A DNA stretch of 64,000 nucleotides, from NCBI RefSeq assembly GCF_002443255.2, contig NW_019211455.1:23843954-23907953 (forward strand), in the 5' to 3' direction. A program made the position numbers and the translations under genes. Positions 47,474 to 59,436 of this stretch are shown here, piece after piece (the first letter of the stretch is position 1; each line of letters opens with the position of its first letter). The DNA comes from Varroa destructor (lineage: Eukaryota > Arthropoda > Arachnida > Mesostigmata > Varroidae). Under the pieces are notes generated by a model that was not told where the DNA came from, ran no database searches, and was given only the letters and a program-made list of their open reading frames with translations.

Positions 47474-48366
47474 ACAGTTATCTAGTAATAGTTTTAAAGA
47501 TTGTCTCGGTACTTATAATGGATATGGTTAATGATGGTTGACTGAGCTGTTACCGATATAAGTCTACAATTATGCATCTCGCAAGAATAAGTTGAAAATT
47601 ATCATTTCAAATCACTTTTATGAGTGTTAGGAAGTCTCGTCGATAACTGATCATCTAGGTCTACTCACCGTACGTATAACATGTATATGGATGCTCACAT
47701 GAAATTGTCCCAGTGCCTTTGCAACCCCCGCGACAGTTGCAGCCGCCTTCTCACCTGTGGGGAACTGTAGTCGAATAATTTCACGAGAAAGGTGTAAGTA
47801 TAAAGTGATGTCTGTAATACGCAATCTGTCTCACCTAGTTGCTACACACCTATGAAACTCCAGAGAGGATTACTGCTGATTTATCTAAGCATGCTCTGAA
47901 TCTAATAAAACAGGCTAGATCATATGGGAAGACTTCATTTGTTACTGGTATTAGTAGTATTTGGGGTGAAATACTTTAGGCTGGAGCTTTTTAGATACAC
48001 AGATAGATGGCTATCGTCGATGAAAGGTGTTTCTTTGTGACTGATTGCCATGGCTTTGGTCGTGACTTTGTTTAGTCAACATTAATGAACGAACTATATA
48101 TTTATCCATTTACCATTTTATTCCTCAAAAACAGCACGCAGAAGAGCCAGGACGCAGAAAAGGACGTATATATTGCCGCAATAGTACAAAGTATACCCGC
48201 ACACGTCTTTTGTCTTCTGCGCTATTTGCTTTGCATTACTATGTACGTCAGACGTAGCCAAACTTCATATAATAGGCCCCGTGAAATGTTCGATGTATGT
48301 GACTTACTTACTCGGTACGTTTTTGATACGGATTGAATGCGGATGTTTTTAATAGTAAGTCAAGTC

Positions 48367-48385
48367 ATATATATATATATATATA
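48367..48385. repeat. (AT)9 dinucleotide run
   Basis: Nine AT units plus one base in non-coding sequence. Confidence 0.85.
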
Positions 48386-51300
48386 GCTCGTGAGATATAC
48401 GTACGTATCAGTTCAATTGACTACTTATATAAAATCGTACACTTTAATATTATAGAATAGGCGCTGAGGGCACGAGCGGCCTTTCCTGCAGAGACGACTC
48501 ATAACGCCAGTGTCACCTGAGCTGATTGCTGCCGCATCCGGTCATCCGGTAGCACACCCGGTCAACTAACGTCCTGCAGTCACCTCTTCTTGACATTGAA
48601 AGGTAGCTGCGTTCGAGGGCTGACGTCCAGTCCCGTTAAAGTACGCGTTTCGTACCGGTGCCGAGCTACTGTTCGCTGTTACTGTTTTTATTCTCGAAGA
48701 ACGAGGCTACGCTCCGCCAGATGGATAACATACGACGCATTGACAGCATACAAACATGCACGCGGAGACATACAAACCAGTGAAGACAGCCACAATACCA
48801 AATCAAGCATGGCCATGGCCGTGCAGCTCCAGTTAACGCTAGATTATTAAAGCTGCCCGCACCGACTCGCCTATAGCGATCCGGCCGCCTGATTCAGTCG
48901 AGAAAATACGCCAGTGTCATAAACAGACACGCACACGTAGAGCTATAACGACAACAATAAACAATTACAAAAAGTAATGGCACCGCCCGAAATGATGAGT
49001 AAAGAGGCACCGTGGGTAAGAATGAGTAAGGGAAACTATGTCATACTGCACGCGCGCATGCATATTGTATAGTATATTAGTGAATCCAGCCATGTTTTCA
49101 TTATGCCGGACTGGAGCAAAAGAAACTAATATTTAATCAAATTGTTAAGCAATTCTCTACTGCATCCGTCATAAGCTTCACGTATACTGTACTAGTTATA
49201 GTGATTATAATAACTTAATTATAGCACGAATAGGATCAGCCTGGAAACAGATCTATGTCTAACTTGACGGCAATCTGACATGGTAAAAACGAATGTTAAG
49301 GTGAAAGAAGAACCGAAATGTAGACCGTCCCAACCTGTACATAGGTTGTAACGTTTGCCAGCTGGAAGCTAATCTTGGATTTGTTCCGTCTAAATCCTGA
49401 GTCTCTGTTTTTAATTGTGATAATAAACAAGTAAACAACGCGAATTTTTTTAAGCTGTCATCTCGTCTCTGCATTGAAAAAGCCTAACACTAGCTAAAGT
49501 ATACTGTTTTATGGTAAACTACTTCGACTGCATATCGAGCTAGCGACAACGCTATCGAAAACTATTATAATAGTCTTCCTGACGGACTCCGTGCAATTCT
49601 TTCTCCTATTTTTCTATAGGTTTATCATCAGCCGTTCTTTATGAGCACTAAGTGCGCCTTGTTTTCCTTGTCGTCTACGATCAAGTAATTTAAAGGATGT
49701 GCCACATCAAACGAGGCTGCAGAATATAGAGCTAGAGCCATTGTACACCAATATGGCAGGCAATGTCGATGCCTAGAATTGCCGCATTTATTCTTGAGGA
49801 GAGCTGGCTAGGATGCCACCGCTGGTTTTCGTTAGTAAGGGGCATTTGAAAAGATCTATTCCAGTTCTGACTGAAAGGTTGTAAATACTTAAAGAAGAAA
49901 AATCGCTAGCTTAAAATGCGCTAGGCCAGGACTTCGAGTGGGTTCGTTTACAATCAATTGGCCCTGCTGATGGACTTAATGCTTTCGAAGCTTTTACCAG
50001 TGTTTGCCAGTATCTAATTTCAGTTTCTTAGAATCGACATTGGTCATGCATGGTCGAATCATGGTGGAATCCACACATATCCACAAGTATTCGCTTTCTT
50101 CTTCATAATCCTACGGCTCGGATCCCTATAAATGACGAAGTCAGCTCCTATTTTTGCTTCCTGCTCGGAGGTCTACGACGGTTCATCTTATAATGGAAAG
50201 GCCATGGTAGGGAAATGACAACGGCAGAAACGACCACCGCAATGACACCGGTCAGGGCGCTAAGCTAGATATGGATATCCAGTACTTTCTAACACTCAGT
50301 TGTTCAGGCCGGCCAGAAAACATAACAGTAGCATTCACAGCATCAATGCATTCGTTACCGCGCACTTCGCCAACTTCGATCTAAGCTGTTACCGTGTACC
50401 TCATCCTCCGATCCTTAAATTGACGCTTGAAGCTTTTGTTTGACTTGGAACACAGACATGGTCCTACTATTTTGATGATTGTGGATTCAGAATTCTATAT
50501 GCATGCCCAACAAAGTTGTGCTCACTCCAAGCAAACAGTAGCACTCGATTGTTGATTATAAACAAATTCAGGTTACCGTTCTTTGTAGAAAGTTATGTTC
50601 CAAATTAGCCTCGTGTTCAATCTCTTTCTTTATGCTATTGAGATCGATTTTGCTTTTTGCTCGATCATAAACCTAAAAGCTTGCTGATAGTTATCTAGAC
50701 GTCAAACACGGTCCTTAGGCGCTGCGTACTCGAACAATCCATAACAGATTTGACTCAACGCCCGAATCTTTTCTCGCCTATGAGAAGCCAGCTGGATCTT
50801 TGTGGAACCCAGCGCATACTCGTTCTCTATTTTTTGAAGCATGTGTTTTTGTAACCGTGTCTATGCGTCTATTCTTATTACTGTTTGCTTGTGGCGAAGT
50901 CCAATTAACCTGTGTTTGTCCATGTTGCTTTCCTCGTCAAAAAAAGACGTGTGCTCGGCATCGGTTCGTCTGCCCCCCATAGTCGGCAACGGGGTCCACC
51001 CGACGGATATAGTACATGTAAAGATGTACTTTATCTTCAGAGCTTGACAACACCTGCTGTTCTTTACTGGCCATCAGCGATGGCCATGGAGACAGGCAAG
51101 AATTCCAATTTCTACCCAGATACAGTTCAATTAGATCCGCCACAGCAGGAACGGAGGTGACAGTGGCGGCTATTATTGTGCCGTGCTGTCTCTCATTGAA
51201 TGTGCTATCTTCTGTCACCATCCGTTGTACGACTGTTTCCCCGTTACAACCCCCAATGCTCTCCATCTCTGTCTCTAGTAATCGACATCACTATGCATTT

Positions 51301-54300
51301 GTCTCTGGCGTTGTGACAGCCTACCTTTGACTGTTTGACAGAATCAATGTATGGTAGCATCCACAGCCATCGTCATCATATTGATACACACGTGCTGGCA
51401 GGTTGATGTCAAATTTTCTTTTCTCTTTAGACACTGTACAGGCCTCATTACATTACGAAGCAACTATTGAAAAGAAAACTAAGGCAAATCATGTTTGACC
51501 GCATTAGAACGCATGCATGTTTCATAGCTTCATAAATTCTGCCTAATAAGATAACCGTTAACGCTGCACGACAAGGATTTCTGGAAATAGATAGAGCCGT
51601 CGATCTCGAAATGAGGCTACGTATCAGTAAACGTACCAGAAGAAAAATAAATAAAATTTTTTAAAAAAGTTGTTTTTTGTATTTCTTTAACATTAGATTT
51701 AACCAATACACTATGTGGAAATTATGTGAAGAAGGCTGACGTGGTACGCCTCATACTAAAGTTAGGCCAAAAAAAACGATTATACCAGTGAGACGGGTAG
51801 AAAGTGGTCTTACAATGAATAATAGATATGGTACGGGCCATACTCCAGCCAGAAGGAGTAACACAGATAGCATCCTATAACAACAAAACACAAACTTCAA
51901 ATACGCTCGGCTCTGATGAATAGATCACGAAAATCGCAGAGTTAGCATTAGCAGGACAGTCAATTCACCCTTTGTTGTACCGTGAGTAGATTGCTCTGCT
52001 TCGTTTATGCAACTATTTCAGTTACGTCCCGTGTCATACTGCATATACCTATGTATAGAGGAAGAAGCTTATGAATTAGGCCAATTGTCGTCTTTGGCAG
52101 GAAAACGACGCAAGAACTGTGTCAGAAGAAACAGAAAAAAAAAAGGCTGTATCAAAAGGGAGAACATAGGATAAACTGAATTTCCCTTGAACCGGTCGAA
52201 GTGTTACAAGTTCTGGCTCGTTGTGGTCGATACGCTGTTGTCAGTTAAGACGGGTGCGTTGATAAGATGTCCATTGTTTGAAAAATCGATACTCATGAGC
52301 GCGGTAGCGTAACCTTATTCTGAGGCCAAGGCCAGGGCCTGATTCGCTAAGCGAGATCCTGCCATACGTTAATTTGCATGGTCGGGCCGAACTATACATG
52401 CGTGTATCCTTATCTTTCAGCATATTTTGGTGAGTTCCGAATTGAGCTGGGTGAGCGACACATGACTCAGCACTCAAATGCTCTAAATACGAGCTAACGT
52501 TCTAGCTCGTCGCGGAAGTTATGCTCGTTAATCGAATAGAATTACAAATGAACAGAAAGTACCACAGAAACGCACAATAATAACAGAGAGACCATTGTTT
52601 CAATTCTCAAACGTTTTTGCCACCTTATTACATGCAAATACGAGTGATAATAATTGAGCACAAGCAAATTAGCAAATATACAGTAATGTGACCTCCGTCA
52701 CCTGTCTGCTGGAGAAACCCCACATAGGCTCAGCCAGAAGACCATCTAGTGGAAAGGGTCCTTGATGTTATACTTGCTGATACAGTAGAAATTTTTAAAA
52801 ATGAAAAAAACGGGGGAAGGAAAAACAAAGGTGTTAAAAATGGCAATGTCTTTTGGTAATCGCTTATTCTATCTTCTTACTCATTGGCGCTCAATGTTTT
52901 GCTACTTTGGCGTTTATAGTCTTCCAGGCTATAATTTTCAAGTCACCATCTAGAATGCGACGACCGTAACGACGCTGGCTATCGACGTCCGCTGTAACGG
53001 CGACACCGGTGTTAAATGTCTTCCCATATTCAGGTAAAGGAGTGACGCAAGCAAACGTTATTCAACAGCGCGTGCTTGTAAATCGTATCCTATCCCAAGC
53101 TCTTTAACGACGGTTAAAAGAACGATGGGAATACGGTATCCCATTGACAGCACTTGCCCTGGGGCTAATTAATCGATAGAATCAGCCACCGGTAACCTTC
53201 GACGAGCATTACTGCTTCGATTGCACTGACTGTTCCCAAAATCCAAACAATTGATTAACCGAACAAATAAATGTTTTCTATGTCAGCGTAGACTGACGGA
53301 TTTCAGAATCAAAAAAGAACCAGATAAGATGAAGATTTATGTTTAGCGGTTCAATGGTACAGCGGTGAAAGTAAACGAGAGAGGCAGAGCTCGATACTAA
53401 GTATAAGCACTTATGATTGTGACAGATCAACGACTCCTACGTTCAAATAGTATAAGAAGAATATGTAATATTTGTTCATGTTGTCAGTGGCCAGACCTTA
53501 TTCAGTCGCTGGTCCTTTGCTTGTGTGGGTCACGTTTAGTCCTGTTGCGTTTACCAAATTGTTTTTAACTGATAGTGCTGACGGCGACTCTAGAAATAGT
53601 AGATGGTGGCCAATTGGCAAGGTTTTAGCGATTACTGAACACTGATCGGGGCCGGATTGTATCGCCATACCTTGTTCTCAAGTCTACGTTTCGATTCAGG
53701 GCGTTCTATGACATTTTCGTGTATTCAGTGGCCGAAAGGAATGACAGTCTCTTGAATCATAACGGCTAGGGTTCCGGGTATTACTACACATTTTGTTCTG
53801 TGCTTTATTGCTTTGTCAAAGACTAGACGATGTTCCGATCATTCTGCTTCTGGATTAATAGGTTATCTAATCTTATGCGCCATTGCAAACTTGGCCTACT
53901 TCTACTACTAGACTTAATCCTGATCATTAACCGGCATCTGCATTATTTGCTGTTGGCGCTATCTTCGTGTGCTTGTGCACCACAGCGTGTCGCAGCGCCA
54001 TCTGCCAATGATTGGTGATACAACTAACGGACCAGCCTGATCCGAGAAATTTTAACGGACGAGTGAAGCGGAAGTCAAAAATAACCAAAAATACTAATGA
54101 CTAAATGTTTTGCTGTCTCCAGTTGCCAACCACTGATCTATCTGAAGATATTTAGTAAGTTGGTTGGATTGAAAACATAGAAATATGCTAAAATAGAGGC
54201 GAAAACGAAACTGCGAGACGAGAGGATCTTGTTTCCGACATGAAAACGCGTGAAACAATGCAGGATGCGCTTTGATGATATCTCCTACAATGCTCCTAAT

Positions 54301-54926
54301 TTGAAATATCATTTTTAGTGGTTTAATATATACAGGTTGAATTGACTACTTGTGCCTTCCCAGTTACTTTGTCCCATTAGAAAGAACTATTGTTGAGGTA
54401 GTCCTTTCATTTAAACAATGAGCATTCTGCAGCTCGAAATGACGCCCTAAGCGGAAAGGAAACTCTCATAAAATCTTGTATTTTTCTTTATTCGATAAAA
54501 TGTTTAAGTATAGTCAGAAAGCGCACCACACGAGTACTAGAACCTACCATACGCACGGGATCAAACACTGGATGTTTACCTCAGCCCATTGCAAGAAGTA
54601 CTCTCAATTCTGATATAAAATATTTCAGTTTTTTACCATCTAGGATTTGATGATATGTTACCTTTATTTGTTGCATCTGTAACTCCAAACATAAGCTATA
54701 TAGGGGTTTGTATATGGAAATGACAGCGTCTCCCTTCTATCGGAAAGCAATCCTAATAACAATAGCATTTTGGTATAATAATATTTGTTCTGGCTTCTAT
54801 AGCTGGAAATTTCCTTTCATAAAAAATCTTGAAAGATTAGCTTCTCTATATAGTCCTGCCCAGCCGTTCGTTTGTAGCGAACAGCAGTAGATCATCTAGT
54901 GGTGATCAACAGTTGTACATTCAGAG

Positions 54927-54941
54927 ACACACACACACACA
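54927..54941. repeat. (AC)7 dinucleotide run
   Basis: Seven AC units, about 85 bases upstream of the (GA)n array. Confidence 0.85.
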
Positions 54942-55021
54942 ATCCCAAGCATTTATTGGGCGAGTCCCAGCTAGACACGATAAAGGATCCTATTGTTGCC
55001 AGCCTTGTTGGGCTCAGATGA

Positions 55022-55024
<3 letters not shown>

Positions 55025-55073
<49 letters not shown>
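55025..55073. repeat. (GA)24 dinucleotide microsatellite
   Basis: Forty-nine uninterrupted bases of GA, the longest simple repeat in the window. Frames across it read as Arg-Glu or Ser-Leu alternations, which are repeat artefacts. It is a candidate GAGA-factor binding and triplex-forming site. A TATAAAG word lies about 35 bases downstream at 55109, but no gene follows clearly. Confidence 0.95.
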
Positions 55074-55076
<3 letters not shown>

Positions 55077-56660
55077 TAGGTCGCGAATGCGAAGACCGCA
55101 CATGAGATATAAAGGCCTCCTTCTGATTGTCGCTCCTTGAAGGCATCGTTGGATTGGAATGGCGAGATGAGGGCCACTTGTAAGCTCTGCAGGCTATGAA
55201 ATTTCCGCCTGTCTACCTGCTATGAAACTAGTATAAGCGCTCATAAGATCATGAAGCAATGCGTACTTTATCTGCGTGTTGGCTGTATCTTTAGCTTGGA
55301 GCGCTTGTGCGACGCCAGCAGCCGTTCCTGGTATCGACGATGCACTCGATGATCGTGAACATCTAAGTGCGTGCATCGGGCGAGCCAGGCAAACGTCAGA
55401 GATGTTTTTTGAGAGCGAACACCTCTTAGCGCCAAAATATGAGCACAACAACTACTCTAAGAACAAGGCCTTATAGGAGTGCCTTAATTTGAGGAAACTT
55501 AAAAGTTAGAGACCACAGTCTATTTTTTTAGATTAGCGTGTAGGAAAAAAACTTGTATGAATGGTATTCTATCGTGGGTGAAACTAGGATCTGGAAGATG
55601 AAATACATGGAGTAAAGCGTTAGACAAGATGTGTTGTTTAACTAAAATCTCGTTTATTTATATATGGTAGGACAATCGCAGAGAAATTTATCTAAGATGC
55701 TTTTTGGATGTTTAGACAGACAATAGGATATAGCAAATGAAGTGAGGTCCACAGCTGGATTGACAAATTCAATAGAGAGTGCTGTGCTTTCATTACAAAG
55801 AGTATTGCCTTGTAACACTGTATCATTCAAATTGATGCCAGAGGGGTATCGGAATAAAAAGCTAAGTGAATTGTTACCAAGCGCCATAGGCTTTCAATAA
55901 TATTACAAGTGTATTGGGATCAGCATTGTGCTTTCGAATATCTTCAAACAAGATAACAGATATATACTTGGTCGATATATACAATGTTTTTCAGAGCGGG
56001 CGTGGCTCAATGATACGGTAACGTTTATTATATCATCGTGTTGCCCCCGAACACAAATATTACGTTTGTAGTTCTTTGTTACGTTAGGAACAATCGCAAA
56101 TCTCTCCTTATCTAGCCGTTTCTATATCATCATTTAATTATCGACTAGTTCAAGATCGTTTTACCGATCGGTCGCAGTTACCGCTCTGCCTATACGGTCT
56201 GCTGAAGAACGAGTATGACACTACGTGGTCTGTGGCCATAACATACCCACGCGCAGACCCAATAGCAGAATGGGTTGATTTTCTACTTATTTATACATTT
56301 TTCAGTGGTTTCTATCATGTACTTCAAATCGCTGCTTCGTTAGAGTACTAGAAAACGCTGCCTTCGGTACTGCTAATTTGAACACGATTTGGATGTGTGA
56401 AAAATCAAGCATCGTTTAGTGTATTCCGATGCAATATTTTAGTTTCGTTATTATTTCGCGGCACTAAATAAATTGTCTAATTTTACGCAGGAATAAATTT
56501 TATCCAGCGTGAGGACTTCGATGCCGACGTCGTCGTGACTGGAAATGCTGCGACACTTGATCCACTGTAGCTCACATACAGGTGCACACTCCAGACGACA
56601 GTTAGGAACGAAGGGTCATTTTTTTTTCGAGTACGAAGCTTTTTTACACAGCGCCGAAAA

Positions 56661-56789
56661 ATGAATCATCGTCAGCTAGTAATGTGGCCCGTGACTGCAT
56701 GTACCATCAATGTACTATGCCCACTGGGGCCGCGATGGCGAACCCGTTCATATCAACTTCGCGTTTGTTTCTTGGTTTTCCCTTGTTGT
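56661..56789 (+). CDS. Candidate first coding exon, 43 codons to a strong donor
   Basis: The ATG in good context (GAAAAATGA) opens 43 codons that end exactly at a strong donor (TTGTT then GTAAGTATA at 56790) on a codon boundary. The product is basic and cysteine-containing, with a hydrophobic end (RVCFLVFPCC). If the donor is ignored the frame continues to 101 codons. No family is recognised, there is no TATA box, and no downstream exon was matched. Chance is a serious alternative. Confidence 0.17.
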
Positions 56790-58000
56790 GTAAGTATAAT
56801 AGTACAGTCACTCGATTGCCAAAATAATATTGCACACCTTGAGACTGTTTATCCAAGGCTCAAAGTAATGTCAGGGGCAGATCGTGTTCCTGAATGCGTT
56901 ACACCATCGTTGTTACATGCACACGGAATATTGATACACGGCATCCGTACGCTGCGTTTCCACTAAATTTCAACGTCCGAATCTACCTGACCGAAATATC
57001 AGAGGAACGTATAAGTCATCTTTAGGGGAAATACGCGAAGTTCAATATCACAGGCTTTTATTTCCGTGCGTTGCTTGCATGCTACGGCTGCATGGTAAGC
57101 AGCTGTAAGGGCCCTATCTATAGTTTGATCTTTCTTACTTTTCAAATTGAATCCCACAGTATTCGTTATACTATGCACACGTGTCGTACGTAAATAACAT
57201 CTAACTATTCGTACAAACTTCTCTGTGCCCCAAGTAAATCAACATAGAGTGTTGGATAGTATCATTTATGGCTTTTCAGAGAATTATTGTAACATAATCT
57301 AGCTAACATCACAGTAGCGATATCTGTTGGCTAACACTGACATGGGGCATTATACGTGCATGCGTACGAGCTATGATCCGAACGATGTAAACGTACGTAA
57401 AGACCGCAGATAGGCAAAAATTAGGGCGAACGCACACCAAACGACACCGTAACTATAACTTTAGAACAATTGCTACTATATTGGCAACGACAGCGGTATG
57501 GTTCGATACATCGCTCTAGAATCTTGCTACATATGATGTCTACCGTAGAAATGTGCCCCCATTAGCAGTTAGGGCGTGAACAGCGTTACCGCCATCAATA
57601 AGCAAACAAGCACGCCGATATTTAAGAGCAGCGATGCTGGATGACAAGGAAATAGGGGTAAATCATTCATCATAATTGTGTTACTAATTCTTTTTTTGTT
57701 ACCATTACTACTACTATTACTAGCATTGACGGGCGTGCTTCAGCGGCGTCGCTGACAAAATGATTGCCACGTTTCAACGTGTCGGATTTTTTCTGCTAGT
57801 CGGATAGGTTCTGTTGTGGGACAGGAATGACGATGGTCAAACGCGTAAACGGAAATATACTTCTTGTGCATTTACTCCCGTAGACGATGTGTGGATTTTT
57901 ATGATGAAACTCACTCATGCGTGCGCAAGTGTTACGGTACTTTGATTTTTACCAAATAAAATCCAATTTATTTCATCACTCGTTAAGCGCTGTTCATTAA

Positions 58001-58007
58001 TATAAAG
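58001..58007 (+). promoter_or_regulatory. Possible TATA box upstream of an ORF-dense zone
   Basis: TATAAAG followed by GC-containing sequence. A start site near 58030 would place the tetranucleotide repeats in the leader and the ATG at 58317 roughly 290 bases downstream. This is inferred from position only. Confidence 0.15.
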
Positions 58008-58057
58008 GCAGTCGGTTTGTGTTTCTACTTATTCTCTATTTATTGAAAATCGTATAT

Positions 58058-58100
58058 GTGAGTGAGTGAGTGAGTGACTGATTGATTGATTGATTGATTG
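58058..58100. repeat. Compound (GTGA)n-(TGAT)n microsatellite
   Basis: About five GTGA units (58058-58077) pass directly into about five TGAT units (58079-58100). The two motifs differ by one base, so one probably arose from the other by substitution and expansion. Confidence 0.9.
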
Positions 58101-58204
58101 GGTTGTACATTACTATTGCTGCCCAGGTTCTTGAACTGCGTCAATAAAATCAACGCTTGCATCTTCGTTGACGATTCAGTTTTAGGATTCATAACTTTTC
58201 CTAG

Positions 58205-58630
58205 TTATTGGTCGCTTGTCGACACCGTTTGAAATCTGCATTCATTGGTCTTGGTCATAGTTGTGGTTTCAGCTGGCGTCGACATTAATGAGCGGGCTCC
58301 GTTCGGCCTCTGCTTCATGAGCGCTGAAAGCCTCTGGCACGTTGTTTCTTCATTTCTTCTGTTCTTCTTTGTTGAGTCGCCAGACCCTAAACAGACAGAA
58401 GAAGAGGTTGGGGGCGGCGACGGAGACGAAGCGGGCGGAAGGAGAGAACACCAGCGTTTCTCGTCCGCCGATACCCTGTTTGTTGTTGTTGCGACGGTTG
58501 CTGCTACTCCCTCTGTTGTCGGTGTCGTCGGTAGATATACAATGGCACTAATGTGCCGTGTGACCATTGCGTCGTCGGAGCACGCACTAAGGAAGCGAGA
58601 AAAAGTGGCAATAAGCGTCTCTCTATTCAA
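58205..58630 (-). CDS. Unrecognised Thr/Ser/Pro-rich ORF, 141 codons
   Basis: Opens with TTG; an in-frame ATG is at codon 21. The product is rich in Thr, Ser, Pro and Ala (PPASSPSPPPTSSSV; TPAETTTMTKTNE), like a disordered linker or mucin-like segment of a larger protein. It overlaps almost completely with a plus-strand frame at 58245-58637. A TTTATT (AATAAA on this strand) at 58040-58045 could be its poly(A) signal. No family is recognised, and low-complexity GC-richer DNA keeps both strands open here. Confidence 0.15.
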   Translation of the reverse strand: MNRETLIATFSRFLSACSDDAMVTRHISAIVYLPTTPTTEGVAATVATTTNRVSADEKRWCSLLPPASSPSPPPTSSSVCLGSGDSTKKNRRNEETTCQRLSALMKQRPNGARSLMSTPAETTTMTKTNECRFQTVSTSDQ

Positions 58631-58637
58631 GTATTAA
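58317..58637 (+). CDS. Unrecognised ORF, 106 codons from ATG, two hydrophobic segments
   Basis: The frame is open from a TTG at 58245, and the ATG at 58317 gives 106 residues. It has a hydrophobic segment near the N-terminus (LWHVVSSFLLFFFV), a charged glycine/glutamate-rich middle (KQTEEEVGGGDGDEAGG) and a second hydrophobic segment (TLFVVVATVAATPSVVGVVG) before a basic tail. A small two-helix membrane protein is one reading. The opposite strand is equally open. No family is recognised. Confidence 0.15.
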   Translation: MSAESLWHVVSSFLLFFFVESPDPKQTEEEVGGGDGDEAGGRREHQRFSSADTLFVVVATVAATPSVVGVVGRYTMALMCRVTIASSEHALRKREKVAISVSLFKY

Positions 58638-58812
58638 CGGAACTTCCAGCGTAAGCTGTGCCCTCTCATGTTGTGCCCTGTATCGTTGGCCTGGAGGGTC
58701 ATGTATACTTACCGTCTCATCGACAAGCTTCATCATTGGGCCTATGAGCGCACGCCCCCTCCCTTTGCTTCTCTACCTTGGTCCCGTTGCGTATCATCCG
58801 TAACTGGAATAG

Positions 58813-59436
58813 TCCGCAGCGCTGATACTCTGTCGAAGGCGCATATTGAGAAGCATCCAACTCAGTCGCCGTTATCGGGTCCAAACTTCTGCTAATCGCA
58901 CCGTTCCGATGCTCGGTGGCACCAGCTCCGCTGGCATTAGATCTGGCGGAGCACTAGCCCCATGGGTATTTCCCAATGGGCCGCTTGCTCCCAATAGGCA
59001 GTCGTCTATTTGCTACGATTCCTGTCCCTTCGGTCTTCAGCTCGTCAATTCTCGGTACCATTCCCTCGCTGTTGCTCACGTGGGCCCTGTGAGACGAATA
59101 GAAGCGCCGCTAGTGCTAGTAGGCTCCTACAACCGCCCGGTAATCTTCTGAATGTTCAGAAGACCGGGAAAACCCCGAAGTAGGGGCAATGGGGGTAGAA
59201 GAAAAATCGAATTTGAGGTGTCATTCATTCGCTCGCTCACTCTTTCTAGCATGAGAAGAAGTAGCAGCATCGGCGGACTGCACCAAAGTGTGTCTATTCT
59301 GAGAGGAGAAACTGCGCTACCCTGGGTTCATGGCGCTCCGGGATTCGTGGCATTTGGGCATTGTCGGACGTCGGTCGGCCGCTGTCTGACCAGGGGTGAG
59401 CTAGGTCGACATCTTTGCAAAATCAAAGCTACCTGA
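58813..59436 (+). pseudogene. 208-codon frame with one internal TGA, unrecognised
   Basis: The frame is open after a TAG at 58810 and ends in TGA at 59434-59436. The only internal stop is TGA at 59149-59151, immediately followed by an in-frame ATG. The first part is Gly/Ala/Pro-rich (GGTSSAGIRSGGALAPWVFP). The second is basic and serine-rich (RRPGKPRSRGNGGRRK). A 14-bp hairpin with one bulge surrounds the stop. Readthrough or selenocysteine insertion is conceivable only in principle, because the hairpin is at the stop, not in a 3' UTR. Chance or decay is more likely. Confidence 0.13.
59136..59168. repeat. Bulged inverted repeat, 14 paired bases
   Basis: CCCGGT at 59136-59141 pairs with ACCGGG at 59163-59168. 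After a 3-base bulge (AAT), CTTCTGAA at 59145-59152 pairs with TTCAGAAG at 59155-59162. The centre lies on the in-frame TGA of the surrounding 208-codon frame. Confidence 0.8.

Larger units (their letters stand above)
45184..56660. other. Longest gene-poor stretch of the window
   Basis: More than 11 kb without a supported gene. Contents: a duplicated 11-mer (GCGATATTGGG, 45912 and 45925), the (GCC)n run, the twin hairpins at 47392-47473, a strong isolated donor (AAGGT then GTAAGTAT) at 47794, a (AT)n run, a mixed alternating purine-pyrimidine run at 49047-49065, A/T-rich tracts around 51640-51720, a very strong acceptor (TATCCTTATCTTTCAG, ending 52420) followed within 9 bases by a donor-like GTGAGT, and the (AC)n and (GA)n arrays near 55 kb. 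Short frames throughout are unrecognised. Confidence 0.5.
56790..58204. other. Non-coding stretch leading to the ORF-dense zone
   Basis: No supported gene. A TATAAAGGC word at 58001 could be a core promoter for the frames downstream. It is followed by the (GTGA)n and (TGAT)n runs and by AATAAA at 58143. Confidence 0.45.

Noticed and set aside
54892..55177. Overlapping frames rich in Ser-Leu or Arg-Glu repeats
   Set aside because: They are translations of the (GA)n array in different frames.
58058..58100. Tetranucleotide runs with GTGAGT words as splice donors
   Set aside because: The GTGAGT words are generated by the GTGA microsatellite itself.
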